A DNA stretch of 8,072 nucleotides from JBDTMC01 sp039934475 (GTDB lineage: Bacteria > Acidobacteriota > Terriglobia > Bryobacterales > Bryobacteraceae), in contig JBDTMC010000364.1 in NCBI GenBank assembly GCA_039934475.1, positions 1 to 8,072 on the forward strand. Reading direction: 5' to 3'. Under the pieces are notes generated by a model. That model was not told the origin of the DNA, ran no database searches, and was given only the letters and a program-made list of their open reading frames with translations. Each line of letters opens with the position of its first letter. Position 1 is the first letter of the stretch. The translations under genes and the position numbers were made by a program. Shown piece by piece: positions 1 through 6,829 of the stretch.

Positions 1-394
1 CAAACGGCACCGCGACGATGCTGAACGAATCGGTATCGTCGGTGCTCACACCAATCCGCGCCGCCGACTTATAAGCCAGCGGTCGAACATAGATATCGGT
101 TTGGAAATCGTTGCGCCGGCACAGCTCAGCGGTGATCTCGGAAAGCTCCAAGGCCGAAGGGGGCACGGTAATCCGCAGGATTCCCGCGTTCGCCTTCCAC
201 CGCTGGAAATGGTCCATTGGACGCACCAGGTACAGCTCCTCCTCCTTCGGAACCCAATAGCCGCGAATGCCCTCGAAGACACCGGTTCCATAATGCAAGG
301 CGTGCGTCAGAATGCCCACCGTCGCGTCGCGCAGCGGCATAAAGCGGTTATTGAAATAGACGATCGTCCCGGGATCGGGCTCAGCGGTCTTCAT
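1..394 (-). CDS. ilvE: Branched-chain amino acid aminotransferase, N-terminal part (cut by window edge)
   Basis: PLP-dependent class IV (fold type IV) aminotransferase that swaps the amino group between valine, leucine or isoleucine and 2-oxoglutarate. Only the first 131 residues lie in the window; the reading frame is open to position 1, and the catalytic lysine lies beyond the edge. Visible family signs are LHYGTGVFEGIR at residues 33-44 and YVRPLAYKS at 102-110, matching the N-terminal small domain of IlvE. The ATG at 394 overlaps the stop of the upstream oxidoreductase gene (ATGA), and GAAGGAG at 402-408 sits 7 bases upstream, so the start is well supported. Placed directly after a 2-oxoacid:ferredoxin oxidoreductase, it would supply or consume branched-chain 2-oxo acids. 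A D-amino acid aminotransferase or aminodeoxychorismate lyase of the same fold is less likely given the GVFEGIR motif. Confidence 0.9.
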   Translation of the reverse strand, partial: MKTAEPDPGTIVYFNNRFMPLRDATVGILTHALHYGTGVFEGIRGYWVPKEEELYLVRPMDHFQRWKANAGILRITVPPSALELSEITAELCRRNDFQTDIYVRPLAYKSAARIGVSTDDTDSFSIVAVPF

Positions 395-1821
395 TGACAA
401 ACTCCTTCATGCACGGCATGGCGGCCAAGCTCCAGGGCGCGGCGGTCTAACTCCAGCCAGCGGGCACCCTTCACAATCTTCTGTAACGCAAGGTCCACGG
501 TTTCGGCCTGCAAGGCGCCGGTTGCTTCCAGCAGGGCGCCCAGCATCACGATATTCGCCGCCCGCGCATCACCTAACTCATCGGCCATCCGCGTGAAGGG
601 CCTAGTAAGAAGGTGAATGCCATCGGGAACGGTATCCGGCACAGTGTCGCCGTTGTACAGCACCCACCCGCCCGTTTCCACCGTGGAGAGAAACTTATGC
701 AACGACGGTTCGTTCATCGCGAACAGCACATTCGGCTTCTCCACAATCGGCGAGTCCAACGGACGGTCCGAAACGCGAACATGGCAATTCGACGTCCCGC
801 TTCGCATCTCAGGCCCATAAGACGGCAGCCACGAAACTTCCAACCCGGCCAACAAACCCGCTTCGGCCAGCACTTCCCCTAACATCAGAACACCCTGCCC
901 GCCGAACCCCGCCACGCGAACTCGCAGGTCAATCGGACCAGTCCCGGGCTTCCGGACGCAAGCCGCCTCGCCCTCTTCTATATCGAGGATGGCGGGCAAT
1001 TCTGAAAGGTCCGGCGGTGCAGGCAGCGGTGCGTGTGGCATTGCTTCCTTCGTCAGGTCGCGATACACGCCTAGAGGGAAAATCTGCGCCAACTCCTCTC
1101 GGACGCGAGTCTGTGCGGCCACCGGATCCAACTTCCAAATGGTGGGGCAAGGAGATAGCACTTCGATCAAAGAGAACCCAAGACCCTTCACCTGGTTTTC
1201 CAAACCCTTCTTTATCGCCTTGAAAGCTCCCATCACCTGCTTGGCATTGCCCAGCGCAACCCGCTCAATATAGACAGGCGCTTCTAACTGCGCCAGTAAC
1301 TCAGACACCCGGATGGGATACCCTTCGTTCTGCGCTGTGCGCCCCCGCGGCGTGGTCGTGCTCTTCGCGCCAATCGGCGTCGTGGGAGCCACCTGTCCGC
1401 CCGTCATGCCATAGATCGCGTTATTCAAAAAGAACACCGTGATCGATTCGCCCCGGTTGGCGGCATGGATAATCTCGGCTGTACCGATCGCCGCCAGATC
1501 GCCATCGCCCTGATAGCTGACAACGATGCTCTCCGGGCGCGTCCGCTTCAAACCCGTTGCCACCGCGGCGGCGCGCCCGTGCGCGGCCTGCACGTTCCCG
1601 GCATCGAAGTAGTAATACGCGAACACGGAGCAGCCCACCGGACTCACCATAATCACGCGGTTCTGAATGCCCAACTCGTCGATTGCCCGCGCAATCAGCT
1701 TATGCGTGATGCCATGACCGCAGCCTGGACAATAGTGCGTCTGCGTCTTCAATTCCGCCTTGCGCTCAAACACGTCGTACAAGCTGTGGGCGTGTTCGCT
1801 GACGATCGTAAAGTCATCCAC
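391..1821 (-). CDS. 2-oxoacid:ferredoxin oxidoreductase, fused beta (TPP) and gamma subunits
   Basis: A 476-residue protein that joins two subunits normally encoded separately. Residues 1 to about 258 are the TPP-binding beta subunit: CPGCGH at 31-36, VGCS at 62-65, GDGD at 105-108 followed by NN at 133-134 (the TPP/Mg motif), and SPCP at 223-226. Cys31, Cys34, Cys64 and Cys225 match the four ligands of the beta-subunit 4Fe-4S cluster in related enzymes. A Pro/Ala-rich, acidic linker (about 260-298) leads to the gamma domain: GFGGQGV at 305-311 and SYGPEMRSGTSNCHV at 334-348. I chose GTG at 1821 because a strong GGAGGTGG site (1825-1832) lies just upstream; it overlaps the VorB stop by 8 bases (GTGGATGA). 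An in-frame start at 1857 would overlap VorB by 44 bases and adds residues unlike the family. With VorB and the ferredoxin it would oxidise a 2-oxo acid to acyl-CoA and CO2, reducing ferredoxin, or run in reverse. Confidence 0.92.
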   Translation of the reverse strand: MDDFTIVSEHAHSLYDVFERKAELKTQTHYCPGCGHGITHKLIARAIDELGIQNRVIMVSPVGCSVFAYYYFDAGNVQAAHGRAAAVATGLKRTRPESIVVSYQGDGDLAAIGTAEIIHAANRGESITVFFLNNAIYGMTGGQVAPTTPIGAKSTTTPRGRTAQNEGYPIRVSELLAQLEAPVYIERVALGNAKQVMGAFKAIKKGLENQVKGLGFSLIEVLSPCPTIWKLDPVAAQTRVREELAQIFPLGVYRDLTKEAMPHAPLPAPPDLSELPAILDIEEGEAACVRKPGTGPIDLRVRVAGFGGQGVLMLGEVLAEAGLLAGLEVSWLPSYGPEMRSGTSNCHVRVSDRPLDSPIVEKPNVLFAMNEPSLHKFLSTVETGGWVLYNGDTVPDTVPDGIHLLTRPFTRMADELGDARAANIVMLGALLEATGALQAETVDLALQKIVKGARWLELDRRALELGRHAVHEGVCQ

Positions 1822-2863
1822 AAACCACCTCCGAGCGGACAAACGAGAGGACCTCATCCGCGGTAGGAACCTTGCCCCCTACGCGCCCATAAAACTCCAC
1901 CGGACGCCGGCCTTCCACCGCCAACCGTACGTCCTCCACCATCTGACCCGTGCTCATTTCGACGACAGTAAAGGACTGCGCCGTGCCGCAAAGCCGGCGG
2001 ATCTCCGCCGTCGGGAATGGATACAACGTGATGGGCCGCAATAGTCCCACGGCCATTCCCTCGCCGCGCGCCCGCTCCACCACCGACTTCAAAATGCGAG
2101 CCACAATCCCATAGCCGACTAAAACGATCTCGGCGTCTTCGGTGCGATAGCTCTCAAAGCGAACCTCACGTTCGGCGCGCTTGTACTTCGCCTCAAGCTT
2201 CCTTACATGCGCTTCCATCAACTCCGGTTCGAGGTAAATCGAACTCACCAGGTTCTTCCGGCTCTCGCTAGTCCCTTCCACCGCCCAGTCTTTGTGGGGC
2301 GCCGGATGCGCGGCCGCCTGGAATTCCACCGGCTCCATCATCTGCCCAATGAAGCCATCCGCCAGCACATACACCGGATTGCGGTATTCATCGGCCAGGT
2401 CAAAGGCCAACGCCGTGAAGTCCGCCATCTCCTGCACCGAGGCCGGCGCCAGTACCAGGCAGCGGTAACAGCCATGCCCGCCGCCCTTCACCACTTGGAA
2501 GTAATCGCCCTGTTCCGGCGCGATGTTGCCCAACCCGGGGCCGGCCCGCATGATATCCGCGATCACACATGGCAGTTCCGCCCCGGCCATGTAACTTACG
2601 CCCTCTTGCATCAGGCTGATGCCCGGGCCGCTCGATGCCGTCATACACCGCACGCCCGCTGAGGAAGCGCCGTAGATCATGTTGATCGCCGCCACTTCGC
2701 TCTCCGCCTGCAGAAACACGCCACCGGCGGGCGCCATGTAATAGGCCGCCGATTCGGCGATCTCACTCGCCGGAGTAATCGGGTAGCCATAGTAAGCGCG
2801 GCATCCGGCCAGAATAGCCGCCTTTACAATGGCCTCATTCCCCTTGATCAGTTGTTTCGCCAT
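1814..2863 (-). CDS. vorB: 2-oxoacid:ferredoxin oxidoreductase alpha subunit, VorB/KorA type
   Basis: Alpha subunit (349 residues) of a 2-oxoacid:ferredoxin oxidoreductase, with pyrimidine-binding and transketolase C-terminal-like domains. Family signs are GYPITPASEI at 26-35, QAESE at 52-56 (the glutamate that activates TPP in this family), SSGPGISLMQEG at 77-88, PGLGNIAPEQGDYFQVVKGG from 109, and DGFIGQMMEPVEF at 169-181. The last two stretches resemble subunits annotated as VorB (3-methyl-2-oxobutanoate, i.e. 2-oxoisovalerate) more than pyruvate-type PorA; this is from memory of the family. The ATG at 2863 is one base after the ferredoxin stop and is preceded by AAAGGGTG. Length is typical for a stand-alone alpha subunit. 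The neighbouring branched-chain aminotransferase supports a branched-chain 2-oxo acid substrate; 2-oxoglutarate is the main alternative. Confidence 0.92.
   Translation of the reverse strand: MAKQLIKGNEAIVKAAILAGCRAYYGYPITPASEIAESAAYYMAPAGGVFLQAESEVAAINMIYGASSAGVRCMTASSGPGISLMQEGVSYMAGAELPCVIADIMRAGPGLGNIAPEQGDYFQVVKGGGHGCYRCLVLAPASVQEMADFTALAFDLADEYRNPVYVLADGFIGQMMEPVEFQAAAHPAPHKDWAVEGTSESRKNLVSSIYLEPELMEAHVRKLEAKYKRAEREVRFESYRTEDAEIVLVGYGIVARILKSVVERARGEGMAVGLLRPITLYPFPTAEIRRLCGTAQSFTVVEMSTGQMVEDVRLAVEGRRPVEFYGRVGGKVPTADEVLSFVRSEVVCG
1825..1832 (-). promoter_or_regulatory. Strong ribosome binding site deciding a GTG start
   Basis: GGAGGTGG on the minus strand, ending 3 bases before the GTG at 1821 (5 bases counting from GGAGGT). 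It lies inside the last codons of the VorB gene, so the fused beta-gamma subunit is likely translated in coupling with the alpha subunit. This site favours the GTG at 1821 over the longer in-frame start at 1857. Confidence 0.8.
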
Positions 2864-2864
2864 G

Positions 2865-3113
2865 TTACGCCACCCTTTCCGCCAGCCGCTTGTACACGGT
2901 GAGGGCGCCGGGCTCCGGACAAACCAGGAAGCACAGTCCGCAGCCGTTGCAGCCGTGGCCCGAATACGCCACCGGATGGAATCCGTTGCGGTTCAGCCAA
3001 CCCGCCAGCGATAGTCCTTTCTGCGCGCAGGCCACCACACACAGCCCGCACCCTTTACATCCTTCGGGGTCGATGGTAACCGTCCCCCGGTCCTGTTTTA
3101 GCGTGTCAGACAA
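2865..3113 (-). CDS. Two-cluster 4Fe-4S ferredoxin subunit (delta) of the 2-oxoacid oxidoreductase
   Basis: An 82-residue ferredoxin-type delta subunit (VorD/KorD role) that passes electrons from the TPP-bound intermediate and beta-subunit cluster to soluble ferredoxin. Two CxxCxxCxxxC motifs are visible, Cys19/22/25/29 and Cys55/58/61/65, enough for two 4Fe-4S clusters. The fourth cysteine of the second motif is followed by the usual proline (CPEPG), while the first has alanine (CAQKG). NRNGFHPV at 41-48 between the motifs is typical of KorD-type subunits. The start is a TTG at 3113 with GGAGAGAGGTG (3118-3128) just upstream; no ATG lies in frame at the right place. Its first 16 bases overlap the end of the CoA-transferase gene, and its stop is one base before the VorB start, so all are surely co-transcribed. 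Confidence 0.9.
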   Translation of the reverse strand: MSDTLKQDRGTVTIDPEGCKGCGLCVVACAQKGLSLAGWLNRNGFHPVAYSGHGCNGCGLCFLVCPEPGALTVYKRLAERVA

Positions 3114-4420
3114 GGTACACCTCTCTCCAGATAGTGAGCTTTCACGGCGTACTCAGTAAGTTCGTCGTGGAACTTAGGATCGGCAATCGCGATCAACGCT
3201 TCCGCGCGTTGCCGCAGCGTCTTTCCGTGCAGATAAGCAATGCCATATTCGGTGACCACATAGTGAACGTCGCCGCGGCTGGTCACCACACCGGCGCCCG
3301 GGTCCAGCACTGTTGCGATGCGGGAAATGGTCCCATTCTTAGCGGTGGACGGCAGCGCAATAATCGGCTTTCCACCCTTCGAACGCGCGGCCCCACGAAT
3401 GAAATCCACTTGGCCGCCAAACCCGCTATAGGGCCGCGCGCCCAAGGAATCGGCGCAAATCTGCCCTGTCAAATCCACCTGCAAGGCCGAGTTAATGGAG
3501 ATCATGTTGTCGTTCTGCGCCACGATGAACGGATCGTTCGTGTAAGCCGTCGGCAGGAATTCAAAGCAAGGATTCTCCGCCACGAACTCAAACATTCTCT
3601 CCGTCCCCAGGACAAACCCGACCACCGCCTTGCCGCGATGCAGAGTCTTGCGCTCGCCATTGATCACGCCGGCCTGCATCAGGTCGATGACGCCGTCTGA
3701 GCACATCTCGCTATGGATGCCCAGGTCGCGCCGGTCGCGCAGACGCGACAACACCGCGTCCGGAACCCCGCCAATCCCCGTCTGCAACGTCGCCCCGTCG
3801 GGAATCAAAGTAGCCACATGGCCGGCGATCCGGTTCTGCACCTCCGTCGCCGGTTCGGACTCCAGTTCCAACAGTGGCCGGTTGGTCTCCACAATCGCGG
3901 AAACCTGGCTCACATGCAGGAAGGTGTCGCCCATCGTCCGCGGCATCCGATGATTCACTTCCGCAACCACATACCGCGCGCACCGGGCCGCAGTCAGCGT
4001 GCAATCCACGCCCACACCCAGGCTCAGATACCCAAACCGATCCGGAGGGCTCGTCTGTATAAAGGCCACATCCAGGGGCAACGCCCCGGACGTAAACAAT
4101 TCCTCGATTTCGCTCAGGAAGATGGGAGTGTAATCGGCGCGGCCCTCACAGACCGCCTGCCGCACGTTGCCGCCAAGAAAGAGCCCGTTGTGACGGAAGT
4201 GCCCCTCATACTCAGGGCGTGTGTAGTCAGCGGGACCGAACGTCAGCATGTGGGCCAGTTCCACGTTCTGCAATTCGTGGGCCCGCGCCAGCAGCGCCTG
4301 TATTAAAGGATAGGGTGCGGCGCACCCCGGATGGATATACACGCGGTGACCGGATTCGACAGCCGCCACCGCTTTCTCCGCACTCACGAGCTTCAAGTGA
4401 TAAAGATCAAGCCAGTTCAT
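3098..4420 (-). CDS. Acetyl-CoA hydrolase/acyl-CoA transferase family protein (4-hydroxybutyrate CoA-transferase-like)
   Basis: Family I CoA-transferase (440 residues) of the acetyl-CoA hydrolase/4-hydroxybutyrate CoA-transferase group; it moves CoA between acyl-CoA and a free carboxylic acid through a glutamyl-CoA thioester. Visible motifs are the oxyanion-loop-like GIGGVP at 215-220, HSEMCSDG at 236-243 with Glu238 as the likely catalytic residue, the conserved NDNMISINSALQVDLTGQ stretch from 303, and EYGIAYLHGKTLRQRA at 391-406. Length is normal for the family. The frame is open further up to 4486, but I chose ATG 4420 because GAGAGGG (4428-4434) precedes it by 7 bases and the protein then begins as family members do; the extra 22 residues look non-coding. 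As first gene of the branched-chain module it could activate isobutyrate, isovalerate or 2-methylbutyrate with acetyl-CoA, or release these acids from CoA. Substrate is inferred. Confidence 0.9.
   Translation of the reverse strand: MNWLDLYHLKLVSAEKAVAAVESGHRVYIHPGCAAPYPLIQALLARAHELQNVELAHMLTFGPADYTRPEYEGHFRHNGLFLGGNVRQAVCEGRADYTPIFLSEIEELFTSGALPLDVAFIQTSPPDRFGYLSLGVGVDCTLTAARCARYVVAEVNHRMPRTMGDTFLHVSQVSAIVETNRPLLELESEPATEVQNRIAGHVATLIPDGATLQTGIGGVPDAVLSRLRDRRDLGIHSEMCSDGVIDLMQAGVINGERKTLHRGKAVVGFVLGTERMFEFVAENPCFEFLPTAYTNDPFIVAQNDNMISINSALQVDLTGQICADSLGARPYSGFGGQVDFIRGAARSKGGKPIIALPSTAKNGTISRIATVLDPGAGVVTSRGDVHYVVTEYGIAYLHGKTLRQRAEALIAIADPKFHDELTEYAVKAHYLERGVPCLTR
3118..3128 (-). promoter_or_regulatory. 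Ribosome binding site supporting a TTG start
   Basis: GGAGAGAGGTG on the minus strand, 4 to 6 bases before the TTG at 3113. It is inside the final codons of the CoA-transferase gene. It is the reason for accepting the rare TTG start of the ferredoxin subunit, and implies coupled translation of the two genes. Confidence 0.7.
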
Positions 4421-4547
4421 CGGTGCGCCCTCTCGAACACAGAACCACCTGCAAGTGGGTGACCATGTCAAAAAGACCGATATCAATGTATTTATGAGAG
4501 TATAAGGGGTGAATATACGCGGAAATGGGTGCGTCTAAGCACTCAGT
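4421..4547. promoter_or_regulatory. Intergenic region with likely minus-strand promoter for the CoA-transferase/oxidoreductase operon
   Basis: The only sizeable gap in the window (127 bases) and clearly more AT-rich than its flanks between about 4466 and 4516. On the minus strand it holds TATACT (4499-4504), which is one base off the sigma-70 -10 consensus but has only a poor -35 match upstream, and TTGACA (4466-4471), a perfect -35 hexamer whose -10 at 17 bases spacing is poor. Neither is a complete good promoter, so the exact start is open. I see no clear hairpin-plus-T-run terminator after the regulator gene, so readthrough from the upstream genes remains possible. Confidence 0.45.
4445..4458. 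repeat. Imperfect 14-base palindrome, candidate operator
   Basis: CCACTTGCAGGTGG on the minus strand: 12 of 14 bases are symmetric about the central TGCA, with one mismatched pair. It lies about 25 bases before the CoA-transferase ATG and within the spacer and -10 zone that would follow TTGACA at 4466-4471. That position would suit a repressor site, but as a short single copy it could be chance. Confidence 0.3.
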
Positions 4548-5393
4548 TCACCCAAGCCGGCGTGCTATCAACCGCTCCGCCGCGCTCTGCAATTGTGCCG
4601 CCGTACGGTCTCGGTTCTTCTGCGCCATCGATACAAATAGCGCGTCCACAATCGCTAACTGAGTAATCCGAGAAGCCAGCGGAGCCTGGAAGTACTTGAT
4701 CTCACTCGGGGTTGCGAACAGGCAATGATCCGCGAACCCTGTCAACGGCGATTTCATGGAGTTAGTGATACAGATTGTGGTGGCCCCTCGCGACCGCGCC
4801 GTCTCCAGACACTCCACCGTCTCACGAGTACTCCCGGAACACGAAATCGCAAACGCCACATCGCCCTTTCGCAGTTGCGTCGCCGCAATGATCTGCATGT
4901 GCGAATCAAACGCCGCCGAAGCCGCCAGCCCGATCAACCGGAACTTGCACGAAGCCAGGTATGCCACCGGATATGAAATTCCAATCGCAAACAGCTCAAT
5001 CCGCTTCGCGCGTTCTAACTCCTTCGCCGCCCCCCGCATCGCCTCCTCGCTGTTGATCTTCAGTGTCTCCAGCAGCGATTGGGCATGAAACTGGAAGACC
5101 TTTTCAAACACTGACCCATCGGGTCCAAACGCCGGCAATCCCCCCTGCGCCAGTTCCCGGGCAAGGGTGATCTTGAACTCCGCAAAACCCTTCAAACCCA
5201 AACTGCGGCAAAATCCAACAATCGACCCGACACTCGCCCCCGACCCCTGCCGGATCTCGCCAATCGAAGACGAGATCACCCGTTCCGGGTCGGCCAGCAT
5301 ATACTCCGCAATCAGCCGCTCAGCCGGCTTCAGCGAAGGCAAAATGCCCTGCATATAAACCAGCAACGGCCGCTTGTTGTCCTGCGCGCTCAT
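4548..5393 (-). CDS. MurR/RpiR family transcriptional regulator (HTH plus SIS domain)
   Basis: A 281-residue DNA-binding regulator. Residues about 9-85 form the RpiR-type N-terminal helix-turn-helix domain (SIGEIRQGSGASVGSIVGFC at 43-62, followed by LGLKGFAEFK). Residues about 130-260 form a SIS (sugar isomerase) domain; SCSGSTRETVE at 184-194 is the phosphosugar-binding loop and FAIGISYPVA at 135-144 opens the first beta strand. Proteins of this family sense phosphorylated sugars and control nearby sugar genes. The ATG at 5393 overlaps the isomerase stop (ATGA) and has no clear Shine-Dalgarno, so it is probably made by translational coupling. As last gene of the sugar set it likely regulates that set, with a ketose phosphate as a plausible effector. 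Whether it acts as activator or repressor cannot be read from the sequence. Confidence 0.92.
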   Translation of the reverse strand: MSAQDNKRPLLVYMQGILPSLKPAERLIAEYMLADPERVISSSIGEIRQGSGASVGSIVGFCRSLGLKGFAEFKITLARELAQGGLPAFGPDGSVFEKVFQFHAQSLLETLKINSEEAMRGAAKELERAKRIELFAIGISYPVAYLASCKFRLIGLAASAAFDSHMQIIAATQLRKGDVAFAISCSGSTRETVECLETARSRGATTICITNSMKSPLTGFADHCLFATPSEIKYFQAPLASRITQLAIVDALFVSMAQKNRDRTAAQLQSAAERLIARRLG

Positions 5394-5935
5394 CCGCCGA
5401 TTTCAGGCGCGCGCGCGATGCGTGTATCGCGAAATATGTCGTTCTCATCCGTACTGCGCGTCGAGAACTCAGACACGATGGCCCCTTCCGGCCCGGCCTG
5501 AAACCAATGCGGCGTATCCGGCTTCAACGTATACTGATCGCCCGGCCGCAAAACCACCGCATGCCGCATCGCATAATACTTCTCCGACCCCGCAGGCGGC
5601 GCTCCGGGAGCCCCCTCCGTAGCCGGCCCCGGCACATACAGATACACCGCCCCCCACCGGCAGCGGAACGTCTCTTCCTTCCCTGGCACACCATTGATCG
5701 TGGGATGCCAGTGTTCCGGGCAAGTCTGATTCGGGAACATGATCAGTTCCTTGGCGCAACAGCGGTCCGTGTTGACGTAAGTAATGATCTGCAGTCCCGT
5801 CTTTTCCAACTCGCCTAAGCCGAAGTCAGCCACCTCGAAGCGCTCGTGTTCTTCGGGAGTAATTACAATTCCGGCCGCCTGCAACATGGCTTCCGACCGG
5901 GCTACAACATCCTTATACAACTGTGCTGAAATCAT
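5390..5935 (-). CDS. D-lyxose/D-mannose ketol-isomerase (cupin fold)
   Basis: Cupin-fold aldose-ketose isomerase of the D-lyxose isomerase family, interconverting D-lyxose and D-xylulose and, in characterised members, D-mannose and D-fructose; cytoplasmic, metal (usually Mn2+) dependent. The 181 residues contain CPEHWHP at 72-78 (His75 and His77 as metal ligands), GKEETFRCRWGAVYLYV at 85-101 (a Glu of this run is the third ligand), LRPGDQYTLKPDTPHWF from 129 with His143 as the fourth ligand, and the C-terminal SEFSTRSTDENDIF at 155-168, all matching the family. It is slightly shorter than E. coli-type members. The ATG at 5935 has AGGGTG about 6 bases upstream, and its first 23 bases overlap the aldolase 3' end. 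Between aldolase and regulator genes, it is probably the entry isomerase of a pentose or hexose pathway. Confidence 0.9.
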   Translation of the reverse strand: MISAQLYKDVVARSEAMLQAAGIVITPEEHERFEVADFGLGELEKTGLQIITYVNTDRCCAKELIMFPNQTCPEHWHPTINGVPGKEETFRCRWGAVYLYVPGPATEGAPGAPPAGSEKYYAMRHAVVLRPGDQYTLKPDTPHWFQAGPEGAIVSEFSTRSTDENDIFRDTRIARAPEIGG

Positions 5936-6824
5936 GAGTCACCCTGTTTTCCGATCCGCAAATCCGCAACAGCTTCTTCACGTCTTCCTTCACCGCCTCG
6001 CGCCCCGCGGTCATAATGTCCTCCGGGCCGCCAATACCCAAATACTCATGCGGGCTCTGGGGCATATGATACTGGCTCAGTGCCGTTCGCACCGCTTCCA
6101 GATACGCCTGCTTCAAACGCGTCCCAAAATTGAACTTCGCCGCGCCTAGCTGCACCATCTTCGCCAGCGTGTCCTCACCCAGGCCGGTCCCGCCATGGAT
6201 CACCAGCGGAATGTCCACTCTCTCCCGCAGCCTCTCCAGTAGCGAATAGTCCACCTGCGCTTTGCCCTCGGTCAGGATATGGATATTGCCGACCGAAACC
6301 GCCAGCGCGTCAATCCCCGTCTCCGCCACAAAACGGTATGCCAGATCCGGATCGGTAAGACTGCCGTGTCCGCTCGAATGGCCGCCGCCCATCGGCAATA
6401 CGCCAATTTGCGCTTCCACCAAAACGTCCCGCGGCCGCGCCAGTGCCACCACCTCACGAACCAGGGTGCGATGTTCGTCGTGACCCAGGCCCTCGTTCTC
6501 CGGCATCACGGCATTGAACCCCAGTTCGATGCCTTCGCGAATCTGCTCCAGGTCATCCGACTCATTCAACAAAAACGCCACCGGAACCGTAGCCCCTTCC
6601 AGCGCACCACGCAGACTCGCATACCAGGCCAGATTCTCCGCCTTCGCCCGCCGCGCATGGCGGAGGAAACCCCCGTTGAACCCGGCAATGATTGGCGAGC
6701 GTAACTCCTCGGCAGCCTCAACCACAGCCTGCGTCGATTCCAGATTCCAGGACTCGCAATAACAAACCGCATACTGCCCGCGCACAGCATCGGCGAGCAT
6801 CGTCTTAAGTGAAGTAATCGGCAT
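5913..6824 (-). CDS. Class II aldolase family protein with altered metal/catalytic motif
   Basis: A 303-residue TIM-barrel protein of the class II fructose-bisphosphate/tagatose-bisphosphate aldolase family (FbaA, GatY, KbaY). Normal members cleave a ketose phosphate into DHAP and an aldehyde. Family parts seen: SLKTMLADAVRG at 5-16, VEAQIGVLPMGGGH from 136, SVGNIH at 177-182 (His182 aligns with a zinc ligand), IPLVIHGGTGL at 205-215 (His210 aligns with another zinc ligand and HGG begins phosphate binding) and KFNFGTRLK at 230-238. The usual HLDHG strand, which gives the catalytic Asp and first zinc His, reads LLNES at 85-89, so Asp becomes Asn87 and His becomes Glu88; EAEL also reads EAQI. 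Metal use and reaction may therefore differ. The start at 6824 is 5 bases after the kinase stop with no good ribosome site, suggesting coupling. The position suggests a substrate made by the neighbouring kinase. Confidence 0.85.
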   Translation of the reverse strand: MPITSLKTMLADAVRGQYAVCYCESWNLESTQAVVEAAEELRSPIIAGFNGGFLRHARRAKAENLAWYASLRGALEGATVPVAFLLNESDDLEQIREGIELGFNAVMPENEGLGHDEHRTLVREVVALARPRDVLVEAQIGVLPMGGGHSSGHGSLTDPDLAYRFVAETGIDALAVSVGNIHILTEGKAQVDYSLLERLRERVDIPLVIHGGTGLGEDTLAKMVQLGAAKFNFGTRLKQAYLEAVRTALSQYHMPQSPHEYLGIGGPEDIMTAGREAVKEDVKKLLRICGSENRVTHDFSTVV

Positions 6825-6829
6825 AATAG

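Noticed and set aside
101..397. Plus-strand open frame at 101-397
   Set aside because: It lies opposite the IlvE N-terminus, whose GVFEGIR and YVRP motifs show that the minus strand codes here.
625..650. Tandem DTVPDTVP in the gamma domain (residues 392-399 of the fusion)
   Set aside because: The two copies use different codons, so it is not a DNA-level repeat, and eight residues in a loop is likely chance.
3134..4306. Long open frames on the plus strand opposite the CoA-transferase (3134-3700 and 3713-4306)
   Set aside because: They mirror a clearly real, motif-bearing gene on the other strand, have Arg/His/Pro-rich translations typical of antisense frames in GC-rich DNA, and show no known domain or good ribosome site.
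4529..4542. GTGC/GCAC inverted repeat just after the regulator stop, considered as a terminator
   Set aside because: The stem is only 4 pairs and no T-run follows on the minus strand, so it does not support a terminator call.
5405..5418. Short alternating GC run (Z-DNA-like) near the isomerase 3' end
   Set aside because: It codes for Ala/Arg residues in a GC-rich gene and is too short to claim a structural role.
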